DNA of 64,000 nucleotides from Zymobacter palmae (GTDB taxonomy: Bacteria; Pseudomonadota; Gammaproteobacteria; Pseudomonadales; Halomonadaceae). Within the stretch, counting starts at the first letter, position 1. Every line of letters begins with the position of its first letter. Position numbers and translations under genes: made by a program. The notes below the pieces were generated by a model. That model ran no database searches, was not told where the DNA came from, and saw nothing but the letters and a program-made list of their open reading frames with translations. Below are positions 1 to 11,635 of this stretch, one piece after another. The stretch lies in contig NZ_AP018933.1 in assembly GCF_003610015.1 (NCBI RefSeq), forward strand, positions 2,638,035-2,702,034. The letters run 5' to 3'.

Positions 1-1
1 A

Positions 2-1024
2 AGCATGACCAACACCAATACGCTCGACGTAGCGGCAACTGTGGCTCAGATACAGCGTATCCAAGCCGCGGGCGCCGACATGGTGCGCGTATCGGTGCCT
101 GATATGGACTGCGCAGAAGCGTTCGGCAAGATTCGTCAGCAGGTAGATATCCCGCTGATCGCTGACATCCACTTCGATTACCGCATCGCGTTGCGCGTAG
201 CCGAGCTGGGCGTCGACTGTTTGCGCATCAACCCGGGCAACATTGGCCGTGAAGATCGCGTGCACGCTGTCGTGCAGTCGGCACGCGATCATGGCATCCC
301 AATCCGCATCGGCGTCAACGCGGGTTCGCTGGAAAAGGACCTGCAGCGCAAGTACGGCGAACCCACGCCACAGGCATTGGTCGAGTCGGCAATGCGCCAT
401 ATTGACTACCTCGATAAGCTCGACTTTCAGGACTTCAAAGTGTCGCTGAAGGCCAGCGACGTCTTTATGGCCGTGGCGGCGTACCGCCTGATTGCCGACC
501 AAATCGAACAGCCGCTGCACTTGGGCATCACCGAAGCGGGCGGCCTGCGCTCAGGCACGGTGAAGTCTTCGGTCGGGCTGGGCATGCTGCTGATGGACGG
601 TATCGGTGACACCCTGCGCATCTCGCTGGCGGCTGACCCCGTCGAAGAGATCAAGGTCGGTTTCGACATCCTCAAAAGCCTGCGTCTGCGCAGCAAGGGT
701 ATCAACTTCATCGCCTGCCCTAGCTGCTCGCGCCAGAACTTCGATGTCATCTCGACTATGAACGCACTGGAACAGCGGCTTGAAGATGTCACTACCGCGC
801 TCGACGTGGCCGTCATCGGCTGCGTCGTTAACGGCCCGGGGGAAGCCAAGGAAGCCGATCTAGGCCTGACGGGGGGAAGTCCCAACCTGGTCTACATCGA
901 CGGCAAACCAGTCTCGAAACTGCGCAATGATAATCTGGTTGACGATCTGGAAGCGCTGATCCGTGAGCGTATCGCGCGCAAGCAGGAAGAAGAAGACAAC
1001 GTGATCGCACGCAGCGGCCTTTGA
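2..1024 (+). CDS. ispG: (E)-4-hydroxy-3-methylbut-2-enyl-diphosphate synthase, 5' truncated
   Basis: IspG (GcpE) reduces methylerythritol cyclodiphosphate to HMBPP in the cytosolic MEP isoprenoid pathway, using a [4Fe-4S] cluster. The reading frame is open from the window edge: the codon before the first ATG encodes Ser, matching the conserved 'QSMTNT' stretch of the family, so this ATG is internal and roughly the first 30 residues lie outside the window. Strongly conserved blocks are visible: [47 protein letters not shown] and the C-terminal cluster ligands in [11 protein letters not shown] and CVVNGPGEA. It lies directly upstream of hisS, the usual gammaproteobacterial order. Identity is secure; only the start is unknown. 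Confidence 0.97.
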   Translation, partial: SMTNTNTLDVAATVAQIQRIQAAGADMVRVSVPDMDCAEAFGKIRQQVDIPLIADIHFDYRIALRVAELGVDCLRINPGNIGREDRVHAVVQSARDHGIPIRIGVNAGSLEKDLQRKYGEPTPQALVESAMRHIDYLDKLDFQDFKVSLKASDVFMAVAAYRLIADQIEQPLHLGITEAGGLRSGTVKSSVGLGMLLMDGIGDTLRISLAADPVEEIKVGFDILKSLRLRSKGINFIACPSCSRQNFDVISTMNALEQRLEDVTTALDVAVIGCVVNGPGEAKEADLGLTGGSPNLVYIDGKPVSKLRNDNLVDDLEALIRERIARKQEEEDNVIARSGL

Positions 1025-1104
1025 ATCAGGTATCATCAAAGGTCCCTTGACGCATAATGCGGTGCGCCGACAGGCGCAGCGCCCACGAATTCAAGAACGA
1101 ACGC

Positions 1105-1123
1105 AGGCCGCCAAGAGCGGCCT
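1105..1123 (+). promoter_or_regulatory. Hairpin just upstream of the hisS ribosome binding site
   Basis: Arms AGGCCGC and GCGGCCT (7 bp) enclose a 5-base loop, CAAGA, and are followed by TTCTC and then the hisS Shine-Dalgarno AGGAG at 1129-1133 or one base earlier. The 114-base ispG-hisS gap holds no other gene. It could be an intercistronic attenuator or only a translation-modulating structure; function is inference. Confidence 0.35.
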
Positions 1124-1138
1124 TCTCAGGAGTGAACA

Positions 1139-2416
1139 TTGAGCAAGTTGCAGGCTATCCGGGGAATGAACGACCTTCTGCCCACCGACTCTCCGGTCTG
1201 GCAGTATCTTGAGGCCCAGTTCCGCACGCTGATGTCGCGCTACGGCTACAGCGAGATCCGCACCCCGATCGTTGAACAGACCTCTCTCTTCAAGCGTTCC
1301 ATCGGTGAAGCTACTGACGTGGTCGAGAAGGAAATGTACACCTTCGACGACCGCAACGGCTCCAGCCTGACGCTGCGCCCCGAGAACACCGCCGCCGTCG
1401 TGCGCGCGGCTCTGCAACACAGCCTGCTGCACCATCAAACCCAGCGCCTGTGGTACCTCGGCCCGATGTTCCGTCACGAACGTCCGCAGAAAGGCCGCTA
1501 CCGCCAGTTCCACCAGTTCGGTGCCGAAACCTTCAACATGGAAGGCCCGGATATCGACGCGGAGCTCATCCTACTGACTGCTCGTCTGTGGGATCAGCTG
1601 GGCATGCGCGACAAGGTTACTCTTGAACTCAACTCGCTCGGTTCCAACGACGCGCGCGCGGCTTACCGCGAGCTGCTGGTCAGCTATCTTGAACAGCACA
1701 AAGACGTGCTGGATGAAGATTCGCTCCGTCGCCTCGACACCAACCCGCTGCGCGTACTCGACAGCAAAAACCCGGCTATGGCCGAGATGCTGGCAGGCGC
1801 ACCGAAGCTGATCGATCACCTCGACCCCGAGTCGCTCGAACACTTCGAACAGCTCAAGCAGCGTCTCGACGAAGCGGGTATCGCCTATGTGGTCAACCCG
1901 CGTCTGGTACGCGGCCTCGACTACTACAGCCGCACCGTCTTCGAATGGACAACGACCGCACTCGGCAGCCAAGGCACCGTCTGTGCTGGTGGCCGCTATG
2001 ACGGCCTCGTCGAACAGCTCGGCGGCAAAGGCGTACCGGCCGTGGGCTTCGCCATGGGCGTGGAACGTCTGGTACTGCTGCTGGAAGCACTCGAACTGAT
2101 TCCGGCAGAAGCGACCCAGACACTAGACGTCTACCTGACAGCACTGGGCGACACAGCCCGCCAGAAGGCAATGGCGCTGGCCGAAAACCTGCGTGATGCA
2201 CTGCCGACGGTTCGCCTGCAACTTCACTGCGGCGGTGGCAGCTTCAAGCAACAACTCAAGAAAGCAGACCAGAGTGGCGCGACGCTGGCCCTGATCTTGG
2301 GCGAAGAAGAATGTGAGTCTGGCACGGCTGGCATCAAGTTCCTGCGCGAAGAACGCGAGCAGGAAACCGTGGCTCAGGATGCACTGGCTGAACGACTGGC
2401 GGCCATTCTCGCGTAA
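1139..2416 (+). CDS. hisS: Histidyl-tRNA synthetase
   Basis: Cytosolic class II aminoacyl-tRNA synthetase that charges tRNA-His. The 425-residue length is normal. Visible signatures are [13 protein letters not shown] (motif 2 region), the histidine-specific [12 protein letters not shown], and motif 3 [14 protein letters not shown], followed by the C-terminal anticodon-binding domain. The start is a TTG codon chosen because it gives the family's N-terminus ([14 protein letters not shown]) and has AGGAG at the right distance upstream; no ATG lies at that point. It sits between ispG and yfgM as in Escherichia coli. The TTG start and the preceding hairpin could moderate expression. Confidence 0.97.
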   Translation: MSKLQAIRGMNDLLPTDSPVWQYLEAQFRTLMSRYGYSEIRTPIVEQTSLFKRSIGEATDVVEKEMYTFDDRNGSSLTLRPENTAAVVRAALQHSLLHHQTQRLWYLGPMFRHERPQKGRYRQFHQFGAETFNMEGPDIDAELILLTARLWDQLGMRDKVTLELNSLGSNDARAAYRELLVSYLEQHKDVLDEDSLRRLDTNPLRVLDSKNPAMAEMLAGAPKLIDHLDPESLEHFEQLKQRLDEAGIAYVVNPRLVRGLDYYSRTVFEWTTTALGSQGTVCAGGRYDGLVEQLGGKGVPAVGFAMGVERLVLLLEALELIPAEATQTLDVYLTALGDTARQKAMALAENLRDALPTVRLQLHCGGGSFKQQLKKADQSGATLALILGEEECESGTAGIKFLREEREQETVAQDALAERLAAILA

Positions 2417-2530
2417 GCTCGCGCGATGGCCTTTCTGGCATGATCGAACGACAGGTGCTCCTCGCTGCTAACGCGCACGGAGTACCGCCCGATGTAATGA
2501 CGACGCTAGCCTGAAGCAAGGAGAATGTGC

Positions 2531-3190
2531 GTGGCGCAGAAGCTCAAAGACACCCAACCGATGGACGCGGCTGGCCTGTGGAAACGCTATGGCAACACGC
2601 TGCTGACTGTGGTCGTGCTGGTATTGCTTGCCGTCGTAGGGTGGCGGCAGTGGCAGCAGTACCAGTACAAGCAGGAAGTGGCGGCTGGCCAGAACTTCGA
2701 AGCTCTGGTGATGCTGGCGTCTTCATCGGCATCACCGATCGACGAACAAAAGACGCAGCAGATCAACGATCTGGTCAAACGGATCACTGAAGATCACGCC
2801 AACCTGCTGTATGCCGACTTGGCGCGCCTGATCCAAGCCCGCGTTGCCGTAGATGCCGGGCAGATCGACATCGCAATGGCCACACTGCGTACCGAGATGG
2901 CGCAGGGTCACGACGACTTCTCGAAAGGCCGTGCCCGTATCGAACTAGCACGTCTGCACAACGACCGTCAGCAGTACAGTGAAGCGCTGGGACTGCTGGG
3001 CGAGAGCATTCCTGATGGGCTGATGCCGCAGATGCTGGAAGTGCGTGGTGATGCACTGAAAGGACAGGGCCATACTGCCGAAGCACGTGAAGCGTGGCAG
3101 AAAGCATTGGACCAAGCGAAGGAACAGAATACCGTTCTGTACGGTCTGAAGCTCAAACTGGACGATCTGACGGCTGAGGAGAATCGCTGA
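2531..3190 (+). CDS. yfgM: Membrane-anchored TPR protein YfgM (SecYEG-associated ancillary chaperone)
   Basis: A 219-residue protein with a short cytoplasmic N-terminus, one membrane anchor at about residues 19-37 (TLLTVVVLVLLAVVGWR) and a periplasmic helical, TPR-like domain. In E. coli YfgM works with PpiD at the Sec translocon and influences RcsB stability; that role is carried over by homology. AAGGAG at 2518-2523 is 7 bases from a GTG at 2531, whereas the ATG at 2525 is only one base away, so GTG 2531 is the preferred start. The stop overlaps the bamB start by one base (TGATG), implying translational coupling with bamB. Confidence 0.88.
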   Translation: MAQKLKDTQPMDAAGLWKRYGNTLLTVVVLVLLAVVGWRQWQQYQYKQEVAAGQNFEALVMLASSSASPIDEQKTQQINDLVKRITEDHANLLYADLARLIQARVAVDAGQIDIAMATLRTEMAQGHDDFSKGRARIELARLHNDRQQYSEALGLLGESIPDGLMPQMLEVRGDALKGQGHTAEAREAWQKALDQAKEQNTVLYGLKLKLDDLTAEENR

Positions 3191-4365
3191 TGGCAGGCTT
3201 TACCCACGTATTCAACCGCACGGCGCTGTGCGCTGCGGCGGCCGCCATAGCCCTGCTGTCAGGCTGCTCTGGTAGCGTTCAACCCGACCCGGCACCCAAG
3301 CCGTTGACCCACATCACCGAGACAACTCGTCTAGAAGGGCTGTGGTCGCACGGTATCGGATCGCTGGGCCGCGCGGACTACCCTATCGCACCGGCCCTGG
3401 ATAACGGCATGCTGTATGCCGCCAATGCCAACGGCGTCCTGCAGGCCTTCCAAGCCGACAATGGTCGTCAGGTATGGGAGCAGGCGTTGCACGTACCGGT
3501 TTCCAGCCCGATTACAGCCGATGCTGGTCAGCTCTATCTCGGCACCCGCAAGGGCGAAGTGCTGGCACTCGATGCCAGCAACGGCGCGCTGCGCTGGCGC
3601 GCGCAGGTGGCCAGCGAAGTGCTGACCGCTCCGCAGGTCAACTCACAGTTGGTGCTAGTACAAAGCGGTGACGGCACCCTGACCGCTCTGGATCGCCTCA
3701 CCGGGCATGTCCAGTGGGTCTATGCGGCGTCACAGCCGACGCTGACGCTGCGCACTCCGAGTACACCACGTACCATCGACCCTGTGACCTTCGCTGGCTT
3801 CTCGAACGGTCGTCTGGCCCTGTTTGCCAACAATGACGGTCACATGATGTGGGATATGCGTTTGGCTATCCCGCGCGGTGCATCCGAAATCGACCAGTTG
3901 ACCGATGTCAGCGGCCAGCCGGTTCTGACCGAAGACGGCCATCTGTTCGCGACCAGCTATCACGGCCAGCTGGTATCGCTCAACGTGCGCACAGGCGAAC
4001 CGCTGTGGAGCCACGACCTGTCGAGCTACCGCTCTCCGGTCTACGCCAACGGTACCCTATACGTCGTGGATGATCGCAGTCACCTGATCGCCTTCGATGC
4101 CGCCAATGGTGCACCTCACTGGACGAACGACAAGCTCGAAGGTCGCAACCTGACAGCACCGCTGGTGATCGGCCAGCAGCTGGTGGTTGGTGATCAGGAC
4201 GGCTATCTGCACGTCATCAACGCCGCAACGGGCGAGCTGGAAGGTCGTCGCAAGGCGGGCGGCAATGGCGTCGCGCTAACACCGCTGAGTGACGGCGAAC
4301 GCATCTTCGTCATGACGCAGGACGGTCATCTGATCGCGTATCGTCTGGCAACACGCAACGCCTAG
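3190..4365 (+). CDS. bamB: Outer membrane protein assembly factor BamB (lipoprotein)
   Basis: BamB is a lipoprotein subunit of the BAM complex that inserts beta-barrel proteins into the outer membrane. The N-terminus is a lipoprotein signal with lipobox LLSGC; Cys26 would be lipidated. The remainder is an eight-bladed beta-propeller of PQQ-like repeats, seen as recurring G-x-L-x-A-L-D-x-x-x-G-x-x-x-W patterns such as LALDASNGALRW, LTALDRLTGHVQW and LVSLNVRTGEPLW. At 391 residues it matches the family. It starts on the last base of yfgM, and a terminator hairpin follows the stop, so it closes the ispG-hisS-yfgM-bamB group. Confidence 0.96.
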   Translation: MAGFTHVFNRTALCAAAAAIALLSGCSGSVQPDPAPKPLTHITETTRLEGLWSHGIGSLGRADYPIAPALDNGMLYAANANGVLQAFQADNGRQVWEQALHVPVSSPITADAGQLYLGTRKGEVLALDASNGALRWRAQVASEVLTAPQVNSQLVLVQSGDGTLTALDRLTGHVQWVYAASQPTLTLRTPSTPRTIDPVTFAGFSNGRLALFANNDGHMMWDMRLAIPRGASEIDQLTDVSGQPVLTEDGHLFATSYHGQLVSLNVRTGEPLWSHDLSSYRSPVYANGTLYVVDDRSHLIAFDAANGAPHWTNDKLEGRNLTAPLVIGQQLVVGDQDGYLHVINAATGELEGRRKAGGNGVALTPLSDGERIFVMTQDGHLIAYRLATRNA

Positions 4366-4387
4366 GCGTTATCAAACGCACAGGTAC

Positions 4388-4422
4388 GAAGGCGGAGTTT
4401 CCTAGTAAAGGACTCCGCCTTC
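4388..4422 (+). terminator. Terminator-like hairpin after bamB
   Basis: Arms GAAGGCGGAGT and ACTCCGCCTTC pair perfectly over 11 bp around a 13-base loop. A T-rich stretch appears only about 7 bases downstream, so termination may be partial. Confidence 0.6.
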
Positions 4423-4688
4423 GTGCATGTTTTAGCACGTTGCGGTACCCTTGCCCGTTACCATGGCATCTTGTTATGCCACGAACACTGCATGATCACG
4501 GACGCAAGTGATATCATGCCGCTCAATCTGATAGCAGCTCATGCCCTTTTCTGCAGCTCTGGCCGTGTGCCGGGCCTGCGCTGATGGGCCGTCGCGTGGC
4601 GCTACGCGTCGCATAGCCAAGCGCACCGCTGCTCATCGCGTGTCTACCTCCATTGCCTTGCAGCAATGACTATCGAGTTTTCATCATC
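4423..4688 (+). other. Intergenic region upstream of der
   Basis: With the preceding hairpin, about 320 bases lie between bamB and der. No further gene is supported. The der promoter presumably lies here, but no convincing -35/-10 pair could be picked by eye. Confidence 0.4.
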
Positions 4689-6095
4689 ATGAATCCCGTT
4701 ATCGCCCTCGTGGGCCGTCCCAATGTCGGCAAGTCCACGCTCTTCAACCAGCTGACCCGTTCTCGTGATGCCATCGTCGCGGACTTTCCGGGTCTGACTC
4801 GCGACCGGCAATACGGTAACGGCCAGCTGGGCAATAAACCGTTCACCGTCATCGACACCGGTGGTATCACTGGCGACGAACAGGGTATCGACGCGGCTAT
4901 GGCCGAGCAGTCACTGCTTGCCATTGACGAAGCCGATATTGTTCTGTTTCTCGTTGATGCACGAGCGGGCCTGACCCCGACCGACATGTCCATCGCCAAC
5001 CACTTGCGCATCAACCGCAAAAAAACGTGGCTGGTGGTCAACAAGGTCGACGGACTGCAGGAAGATATCGCCACCGCCGAGTTCCACGAGCTGGGACTAG
5101 GTGAAACATGGCCGATCGCGGCCAGCCACGGCCGCAACGTCACACAGCTGATCGACATCGTACTGGCACCGTTCCCGGAACTCTCTGAAGAAGAGATGCA
5201 CCCGGAACTGGATCAGCGCGGCATTCGTATCGGCGTAGTTGGCCGCCCGAACGTCGGCAAATCGACACTGGTCAACCGCCTACTGGGTGAAGACCGCGTC
5301 GTCGTATTCGACAAGGCGGGCACCACTCGCGACGCGATCGAAATTCCTTTCGAACGTCGTGGCAAACCCTACGTACTGGTCGACACTGCGGGTATCCGCC
5401 GCCGCAAGAACGTCACGGAAATCGCCGAGAAGTTCTCAATCGTCAAGACGCTCGAAGCGATCAAATCGTGTAACGTCGCGGTTATGGTGCTCGACGCCCG
5501 CACCGGGCTGGTCGAACAGGACCTGCACCTGCTGGACTACGTGCTGACCTCCGGCCGCGCGCTGGTACTGGCCGTCAATAAGTGGGATGGGCTGGAAGCG
5601 GAAGCGAAGGAAAAGATGCGCGCTGAGATCAAGCGCCGTCTGGGCTTCGCCGACTATGCCGACCTGCACTTCATTTCGGCACTGCACGGCACCGCGGTAG
5701 GCGACCTGTATCCGTCCATCGAACGCGCCTATGCCAGTGCCACGGCTCGCTGGAGCACCAACCGTCTAACCACACTGCTACAAGACGCCGTACGCGAACA
5801 CCAGCCGCCAATGGTCAACAGCCGCCGCATCAAGCTGCGCATGGCCCACCAAGGTGGCAGCAACCCGCCGATCATCGTCGTGCACGGCAACCAGACCAAC
5901 TCGCTGCCGGAAGCCTACAAGCGCTACCTGACCAACACCTTCCGCAAGGTGCTGAAGGTGAAGGGTACACCGATCCGCTTCGAGTTCCGCTCAGGCTCGA
6001 ACCCGTTCGATAAGAACTCAGGCGACAACGATCGTGAGCGTGCGAAAGCGCGCCAGCTGGCACGCACGAAAGAAGCGCGCCGCAGCCGTCGCTAA
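4689..6095 (+). CDS. der: Ribosome-assembly GTPase Der (EngA)
   Basis: Double-Era-like GTPase required for maturation of the 50S subunit. Two G domains are clear: GRPNVGKS at residues 9-16 with DTGG and NKVD, and a second GRPNVGKS near residue 184 with DTAGIRRR and NKWDG. A C-terminal KH-like domain follows and the protein ends in a basic tail ([11 protein letters not shown]). The ATG at 4689 is chosen because it places the first G1 loop at the usual distance from the N-terminus; an upstream in-frame ATG at 4653 would add 12 residues not seen in the family. Length is 468 residues. It probably forms its own transcription unit, with a strong terminator behind it. Confidence 0.97.
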   Translation: MNPVIALVGRPNVGKSTLFNQLTRSRDAIVADFPGLTRDRQYGNGQLGNKPFTVIDTGGITGDEQGIDAAMAEQSLLAIDEADIVLFLVDARAGLTPTDMSIANHLRINRKKTWLVVNKVDGLQEDIATAEFHELGLGETWPIAASHGRNVTQLIDIVLAPFPELSEEEMHPELDQRGIRIGVVGRPNVGKSTLVNRLLGEDRVVVFDKAGTTRDAIEIPFERRGKPYVLVDTAGIRRRKNVTEIAEKFSIVKTLEAIKSCNVAVMVLDARTGLVEQDLHLLDYVLTSGRALVLAVNKWDGLEAEAKEKMRAEIKRRLGFADYADLHFISALHGTAVGDLYPSIERAYASATARWSTNRLTTLLQDAVREHQPPMVNSRRIKLRMAHQGGSNPPIIVVHGNQTNSLPEAYKRYLTNTFRKVLKVKGTPIRFEFRSGSNPFDKNSGDNDRERAKARQLARTKEARRSRR

Positions 6096-6128
6096 GATCG
6101 GTAGGGTGTTGATAAGCACCTGACATGC

Positions 6129-6162
6129 AAAGGCCCCGAAATCACAGGATTTCGGGGCCTTT
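6129..6162 (+). terminator. Strong hairpin terminator after der, possibly bidirectional
   Basis: Perfect 15-bp stem (arm AAAGGCCCCGAAATC) with a 4-base ACAG loop; the A/T ends of the arms provide a short T-run on either strand. It separates der from the convergent DUF815 gene and could serve both. Confidence 0.85.
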
Positions 6163-6231
6163 ATGTATCTAACCGGGTGTGGATAACGTGCTCTCCGTCG
6201 AAGAGCACAACACCCAGCGCTAATCACATCC

Positions 6232-7110
6232 TCACTGTTGCTGCCCTACCCACTGGCACGCAAACTGCCACGCTGCACGCCCATTGCGTACCCCGCGCAG
6301 CAAGGCATAGCGATGCGCTTCTGCTGCTGCCTCGTCGCTCCAAGTACCGCCCAGATGCGCGACCCAGTGCTCACAGACGCTGAGAAAGTGCTGCTGGTCG
6401 AATGGATGGAATGCCAGCCACAGGCCAAAGCGGTCCGACAACGAGACCTTCTCTTCCACGGCATCGCCATGATGCAGTTCGCCATTGACGATGTGTGTGT
6501 CTTCATTGTCCTTGCCTGACTCGGGCAACAGGTGGCGACGGTTAGAAGTCGCATAGATCAGCACATTATCAGGCGGCCCGGTCAGTGTACCGTCGAGCAC
6601 ACTCTTGAGCGCTTTATAGGCATCATCGCTGCCTTCGAACGACAGATCATCGCAGTAGACGATGAAGCGGTAAGGCTCATCACGTAGCCGCGCCACCAGC
6701 ACCGGCAGGCCGATCAGGTCATAGCGATCAACCTGAATCAAACGCAGCCCTTCACCGCTCAGCTCGTTGATCAGTGCCCGCACGATGGAGGATTTCCCCG
6801 TGCCACGCGCGCCCCACATCAGCGCATGGTTAGCGGGCAGGCCCGCCAGAAAGGCTTGGGTGTTGCTCAGCAGCGCATTCTTCTGGCGTTCGATACCCAA
6901 CAGGCTGTCGAAGCGCACGTCATCGCGCGGCGTTACAGGCACCAACTGGCCGCCACCCGTGGAATGCCGCTGCCACAGCGCCGCAATATCGCGCGACCAG
7001 TCGATCGACGCTTGCGCGGGCGGCAGTAGCGGCTCAATACGATCAAGCACTTCCAACAGTCGATTTCGCAAGCGGCGGCGAGTAGAAAAATCAGTAGAGG
7101 GGGTCGTCAT
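6232..7110 (-). CDS. DUF815 family AAA+ ATP-binding protein
   Basis: A 292-residue P-loop ATPase of the DUF815 family, conserved but of poorly defined function. Walker A GARGTGKSS lies at about residues 100-108, a Walker B-like VYCDDLSFE follows, and the sensor region ATSNRRHLLPE is visible. The start is the ATG at 7110 (TTPSTDFSTRRRL), preceded by AGGAG; a longer form would begin upstream of that site and is unlikely. It is the last gene of the − strand group dprA-tsaC-hemF-aroE, about 105 bases behind aroE, so co-transcription is plausible. No partner suggests a specific role. Confidence 0.85.
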   Translation of the reverse strand: MTTPSTDFSTRRRLRNRLLEVLDRIEPLLPPAQASIDWSRDIAALWQRHSTGGGQLVPVTPRDDVRFDSLLGIERQKNALLSNTQAFLAGLPANHALMWGARGTGKSSIVRALINELSGEGLRLIQVDRYDLIGLPVLVARLRDEPYRFIVYCDDLSFEGSDDAYKALKSVLDGTLTGPPDNVLIYATSNRRHLLPESGKDNEDTHIVNGELHHGDAVEEKVSLSDRFGLWLAFHPFDQQHFLSVCEHWVAHLGGTWSDEAAAEAHRYALLRGVRNGRAAWQFACQWVGQQQ

Positions 7111-7215
7111 AGCGGCTCCTATTGTCATTATTGGAATATGAGAAGCAGAGTATCGCAACGCAGCCTTTGCATGACGCGTGTAGCCGCATGACATGCAAAG
7201 GACCCGTTTTTGTAA

Positions 7216-8037
7216 TCAGGAGGTCAAAGACGCACGCATCTCAGCATGAATCGTGGCCGTGTCCGGGCGCTTGTTGCGCCACAGCAGATAGGCCTCGGCC
7301 GCCTGCTCAACCAGCATGCCCAGCCCATCAACAGCCGTTGCGCCGTGCTCACTGGCCCATGCCATAAACGGCGTGGGTTCTGCGCCGTACACCATATCAT
7401 AGGCGACAGCACCGTCCGCGAGGCAGTCAACAGGCAGCGGTGGCAATGCACCGGACAGGCTGGCACTGGTGCCATTTAGCACCACATCCCACTGACCGGT
7501 AACGTCGTCGTAGCCACCACCCGACACGTTGCCCTGCTCAGCGAACAGCTCAGCCAGCGCCTGAGCCTTAGCGGCCGTTCGGTTGGCGATCATTAGCACA
7601 GCAGGGTGACGGTCAAGGAACGGCCCGAGAATGCCGCGCACGGCACCACCAGCACCGAGCACCAGCACACGCTTGCCTTCCAGCGAGATGCCCTGACGAT
7701 CAAGGTCGCGCACTAGCCCAATACCATCCGTATTGTCGCCGTATAGACGACCATCCTTACCCACGATCAGCGTATTGACGGCGCCCGCTTGTCGAGCACG
7801 CTCGCTCACTACGTCGGCGAGCCGCAAGGCATCTTCCTTGAATGGCACGGTCACGTTGCCGCCCAGCCCTTGCTCCTGTTCGACAAACGCGCGAAAACCG
7901 CCCGCGAAGTCATCGACCGGCGGCTGACGCGTTTCATAGCGCAGCGATTCACCCAGCTGGCGAGCGAAGGCCTGATGAAGCTGAGGAGAACGGGAGTGCT
8001 TGATAGGGTTGCCAAATACAGCGTACAGCGCGGTCAC
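7216..8037 (-). CDS. aroE: Shikimate dehydrogenase (NADP+)
   Basis: AroE reduces 3-dehydroshikimate to shikimate in aromatic amino-acid biosynthesis. Visible motifs are the substrate site [22 protein letters not shown] with the catalytic Lys, and the NADP-binding GAGGAVRGI loop followed by IANRT. The chosen start is GTG at 8037 ([11 protein letters not shown]), which has AAGGA six bases upstream and gives 273 residues; a GTG ten codons earlier lacks a good ribosome site. It follows hemF by about 67 bases and precedes the DUF815 gene. Confidence 0.95.
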   Translation of the reverse strand: MTALYAVFGNPIKHSRSPQLHQAFARQLGESLRYETRQPPVDDFAGGFRAFVEQEQGLGGNVTVPFKEDALRLADVVSERARQAGAVNTLIVGKDGRLYGDNTDGIGLVRDLDRQGISLEGKRVLVLGAGGAVRGILGPFLDRHPAVLMIANRTAAKAQALAELFAEQGNVSGGGYDDVTGQWDVVLNGTSASLSGALPPLPVDCLADGAVAYDMVYGAEPTPFMAWASEHGATAVDGLGMLVEQAAEAYLLWRNKRPDTATIHAEMRASLTS

Positions 8038-8104
8038 GGGCAGTTCCTTTGCGTCGGTGGGCTGCACACGAGGCAGCCCAGTGAACTAAGGCAACGCCAC
8101 GCAA

Positions 8105-9632
<1,528 letters not shown>

Positions 9633-9680
9633 GAGGCACACGTCCTACAGGATTACTCGGAAAATAGTCGTTAAGGCATT

Positions 9681-10859
9681 TTAGCGTGTTTGCGCCCCCG
9701 ACTCACTTGATGGCGCTGATAGCGTCCATCCATTACCGCACATCACCACCTGCCCGGCCAGCTCAAGCGCCAGCAGGGCATTGAGCGTATCGCTCACTGA
9801 ACAGCCGCTACGCAGAACCAATTCATCCAGCGATACCGCGCCATCGCGCAGCAGCACCAACCAACGCTGGGCCTGAGGATCGTGACCTGCCCGCTGCCGT
9901 TCACCCCCCTCACGGCATGCAGGACGGTTCTCTGCACCTTGAATTGAAGAGGCACGCCACGGGCCTCCCAGCTCCTCAATGATATCCGTTGGCGTGGTCA
10001 CGAGCGTCGCTCCCTGCCTAATCAGCGCATGACATCCTGCGGATAGAGAGGCCTCCAGCGCACCTGGCAGCGCAAACACATCGCGGTTCTGCTCCAGTGC
10101 CAAGCGTGCACTGATCAGCGAGCCACTGCGCAGCGCCGCTTCCACGACCAGTACCCCACGCGACAGGCCGGTAATGATACGGTTACGCCTCGGAAAGAAG
10201 GCGGGTCGCGCTTCGGTCGCGGGAGGGTGTTCCGACAGCAATAGTCCACCAGCGTTTAGGATTCGCTGCTGAAGGCTGCGGTGCTGGCGCGGATAGGTAT
10301 GATCAAGCCCGCTTCCCACGACGGCGATTGTCGCGCCTTCAGCCGAAAGCGCACCCTCATGCGCCTGCGCGTCGATCCCCAGCGCCATGCCACTTACGAT
10401 ACAGCTCCCCGCTTCCGCCAGCGCACGGGCAAAGGCCTGCGCATGATGTCGCCCTGCCGAAGAAGGATGCCGAGACCCCACAATGGCAATGGCAGGCTGT
10501 TCCAAACAAGCCAGATTGCCCCACGCCCACAGTACCAGCGGCGGGTCAGGAAGCTCGTTCAATAGCGCAGGCCACGCAGGATGGTCGGGATGCAGCAACG
10601 CACGCGACGATTCGGCCGTACACCAGTCCAGCATCGGTTGAAGCACCTGCCCGTGCCCCTGCGGGTGGCGCAAGTATAGAAAGTAATGTCGCTGCGGCAC
10701 GGAAAGCGCCTCTAGCCACTGCTGCGGCCACGCACGCCGCTCATGATGCCACTGTTTTAGGCGGCCAGCCCCCAACCGTGGTAGCAGTGACAGTGCCAGC
10801 CAGTCCGATGCGTCAGGGACTTGCTGATTGAGCTGCTGCTGAATGTGCCCATTCTTCAC
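9681..10859 (-). CDS. dprA: DNA-processing protein DprA (Smf)
   Basis: DprA loads RecA on incoming single-stranded DNA in natural transformation. The 392-residue protein has an N-terminal SAM-like segment, a Rossmann-type core with IVGSRHPSSAGR, SGMALGIDAQAHEGAL, GSGLDHTYPRQH and PRRNRIITGLS, and a C-terminal winged-helix region (SLDELVLRSGCSVSDTLNALLALELAG). The GTG at 10859 is chosen because GGGAGG lies seven bases upstream; in-frame codons further up lack such a site. It heads the − strand cluster, divergent from def across a gap of about 185 bases. Confidence 0.93.
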   Translation of the reverse strand: MKNGHIQQQLNQQVPDASDWLALSLLPRLGAGRLKQWHHERRAWPQQWLEALSVPQRHYFLYLRHPQGHGQVLQPMLDWCTAESSRALLHPDHPAWPALLNELPDPPLVLWAWGNLACLEQPAIAIVGSRHPSSAGRHHAQAFARALAEAGSCIVSGMALGIDAQAHEGALSAEGATIAVVGSGLDHTYPRQHRSLQQRILNAGGLLLSEHPPATEARPAFFPRRNRIITGLSRGVLVVEAALRSGSLISARLALEQNRDVFALPGALEASLSAGCHALIRQGATLVTTPTDIIEELGGPWRASSIQGAENRPACREGGERQRAGHDPQAQRWLVLLRDGAVSLDELVLRSGCSVSDTLNALLALELAGQVVMCGNGWTLSAPSSESGAQTR

Positions 10860-10926
10860 GAGTGCCCCTCCCTCTATCATGGGTATAGCGGGCGTCACAG
10901 CGGTTTATCTGTGCGCACAACCACAC

Positions 10927-10932
10927 TACAAT
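10927..10932 (+). promoter_or_regulatory. Possible -10 element for def
   Basis: TACAAT matches the sigma-70 -10 consensus at five of six positions, about 110 bases before def in the def/dprA divergent gap. The best upstream -35 candidate (TTTATC, 17-base spacing) is poor, so this is tentative. Confidence 0.25.
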
Positions 10933-11044
10933 GGCGGCATCGCTCCCCCTGCGGGAGGCTCCCCATGTTCACTACGACACCTGGTCCCTAGTTTGAAGGG
11001 CTTGCCGTGTCGTCTGAACCCACGTGACCTTTGACGGAACCGCC

Positions 11045-11554
11045 ATGGCCCTTCTTCCGATTCTCGAATATCCCGACAAGCAGCTTCGCAATGTGGCGAC
11101 GCCGGTTGATACGTTCGACGACGAGCTGCAAACGCTGATCGACAACATGCTGGAAACCATGTACGAATCGTACGGCGTTGGTCTGGCCGCCTCTCAGGTC
11201 GATCGTCATATTCGCCTGTTCGTGATGGACGCCAGCGACGAGCGCGACGCGCCGGAAGTCATCATCAACCCGGAAATCACGCCGCTGGATGACGAACGCG
11301 CCATGATGCAGGAAGGCTGCCTGTCGATTCCGGACTACTACGCCGAAGTGGAACGTGCGCTGCGCATCCATCTGAAAGCGCTGGACCGCCACGGCAACCC
11401 GATCGAATGCGACGTCGATGGCTTCCGTGCGCACATCATGCAGCACGAAACCGACCACCTCGACGGTCGCCTGTTCATTGATTATCTCTCACCGCTCAAG
11501 CGTGAACGTGTGAAGAAGAAGATGCAGAAACGCCACAAGATGATGGCGCAGTAA
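11045..11554 (+). CDS. def: Peptide deformylase
   Basis: Metallohydrolase that removes the N-formyl group from nascent proteins. All three active-site motifs are present: GVGLAASQV, EGCLS and QHETDHLDG (HExxH). The ATG at 11045 gives the standard N-terminus ALLPILEYPDKQLR and 169 residues; an upstream in-frame codon would add seven unmatched residues. It leads a def-fmt-rsmB group, consistent with coupling of deformylase to initiator-tRNA formylation. Confidence 0.97.
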   Translation: MALLPILEYPDKQLRNVATPVDTFDDELQTLIDNMLETMYESYGVGLAASQVDRHIRLFVMDASDERDAPEVIINPEITPLDDERAMMQEGCLSIPDYYAEVERALRIHLKALDRHGNPIECDVDGFRAHIMQHETDHLDGRLFIDYLSPLKRERVKKKMQKRHKMMAQ

Positions 11555-11635
11555 TACCCGACGGGGGCCCACGGGCCCTCGTCATCGTTTACGCCTCTTC
11601 CTGTTCCGCCACTTCAGCTGTGAGGGCTTCTGCTC

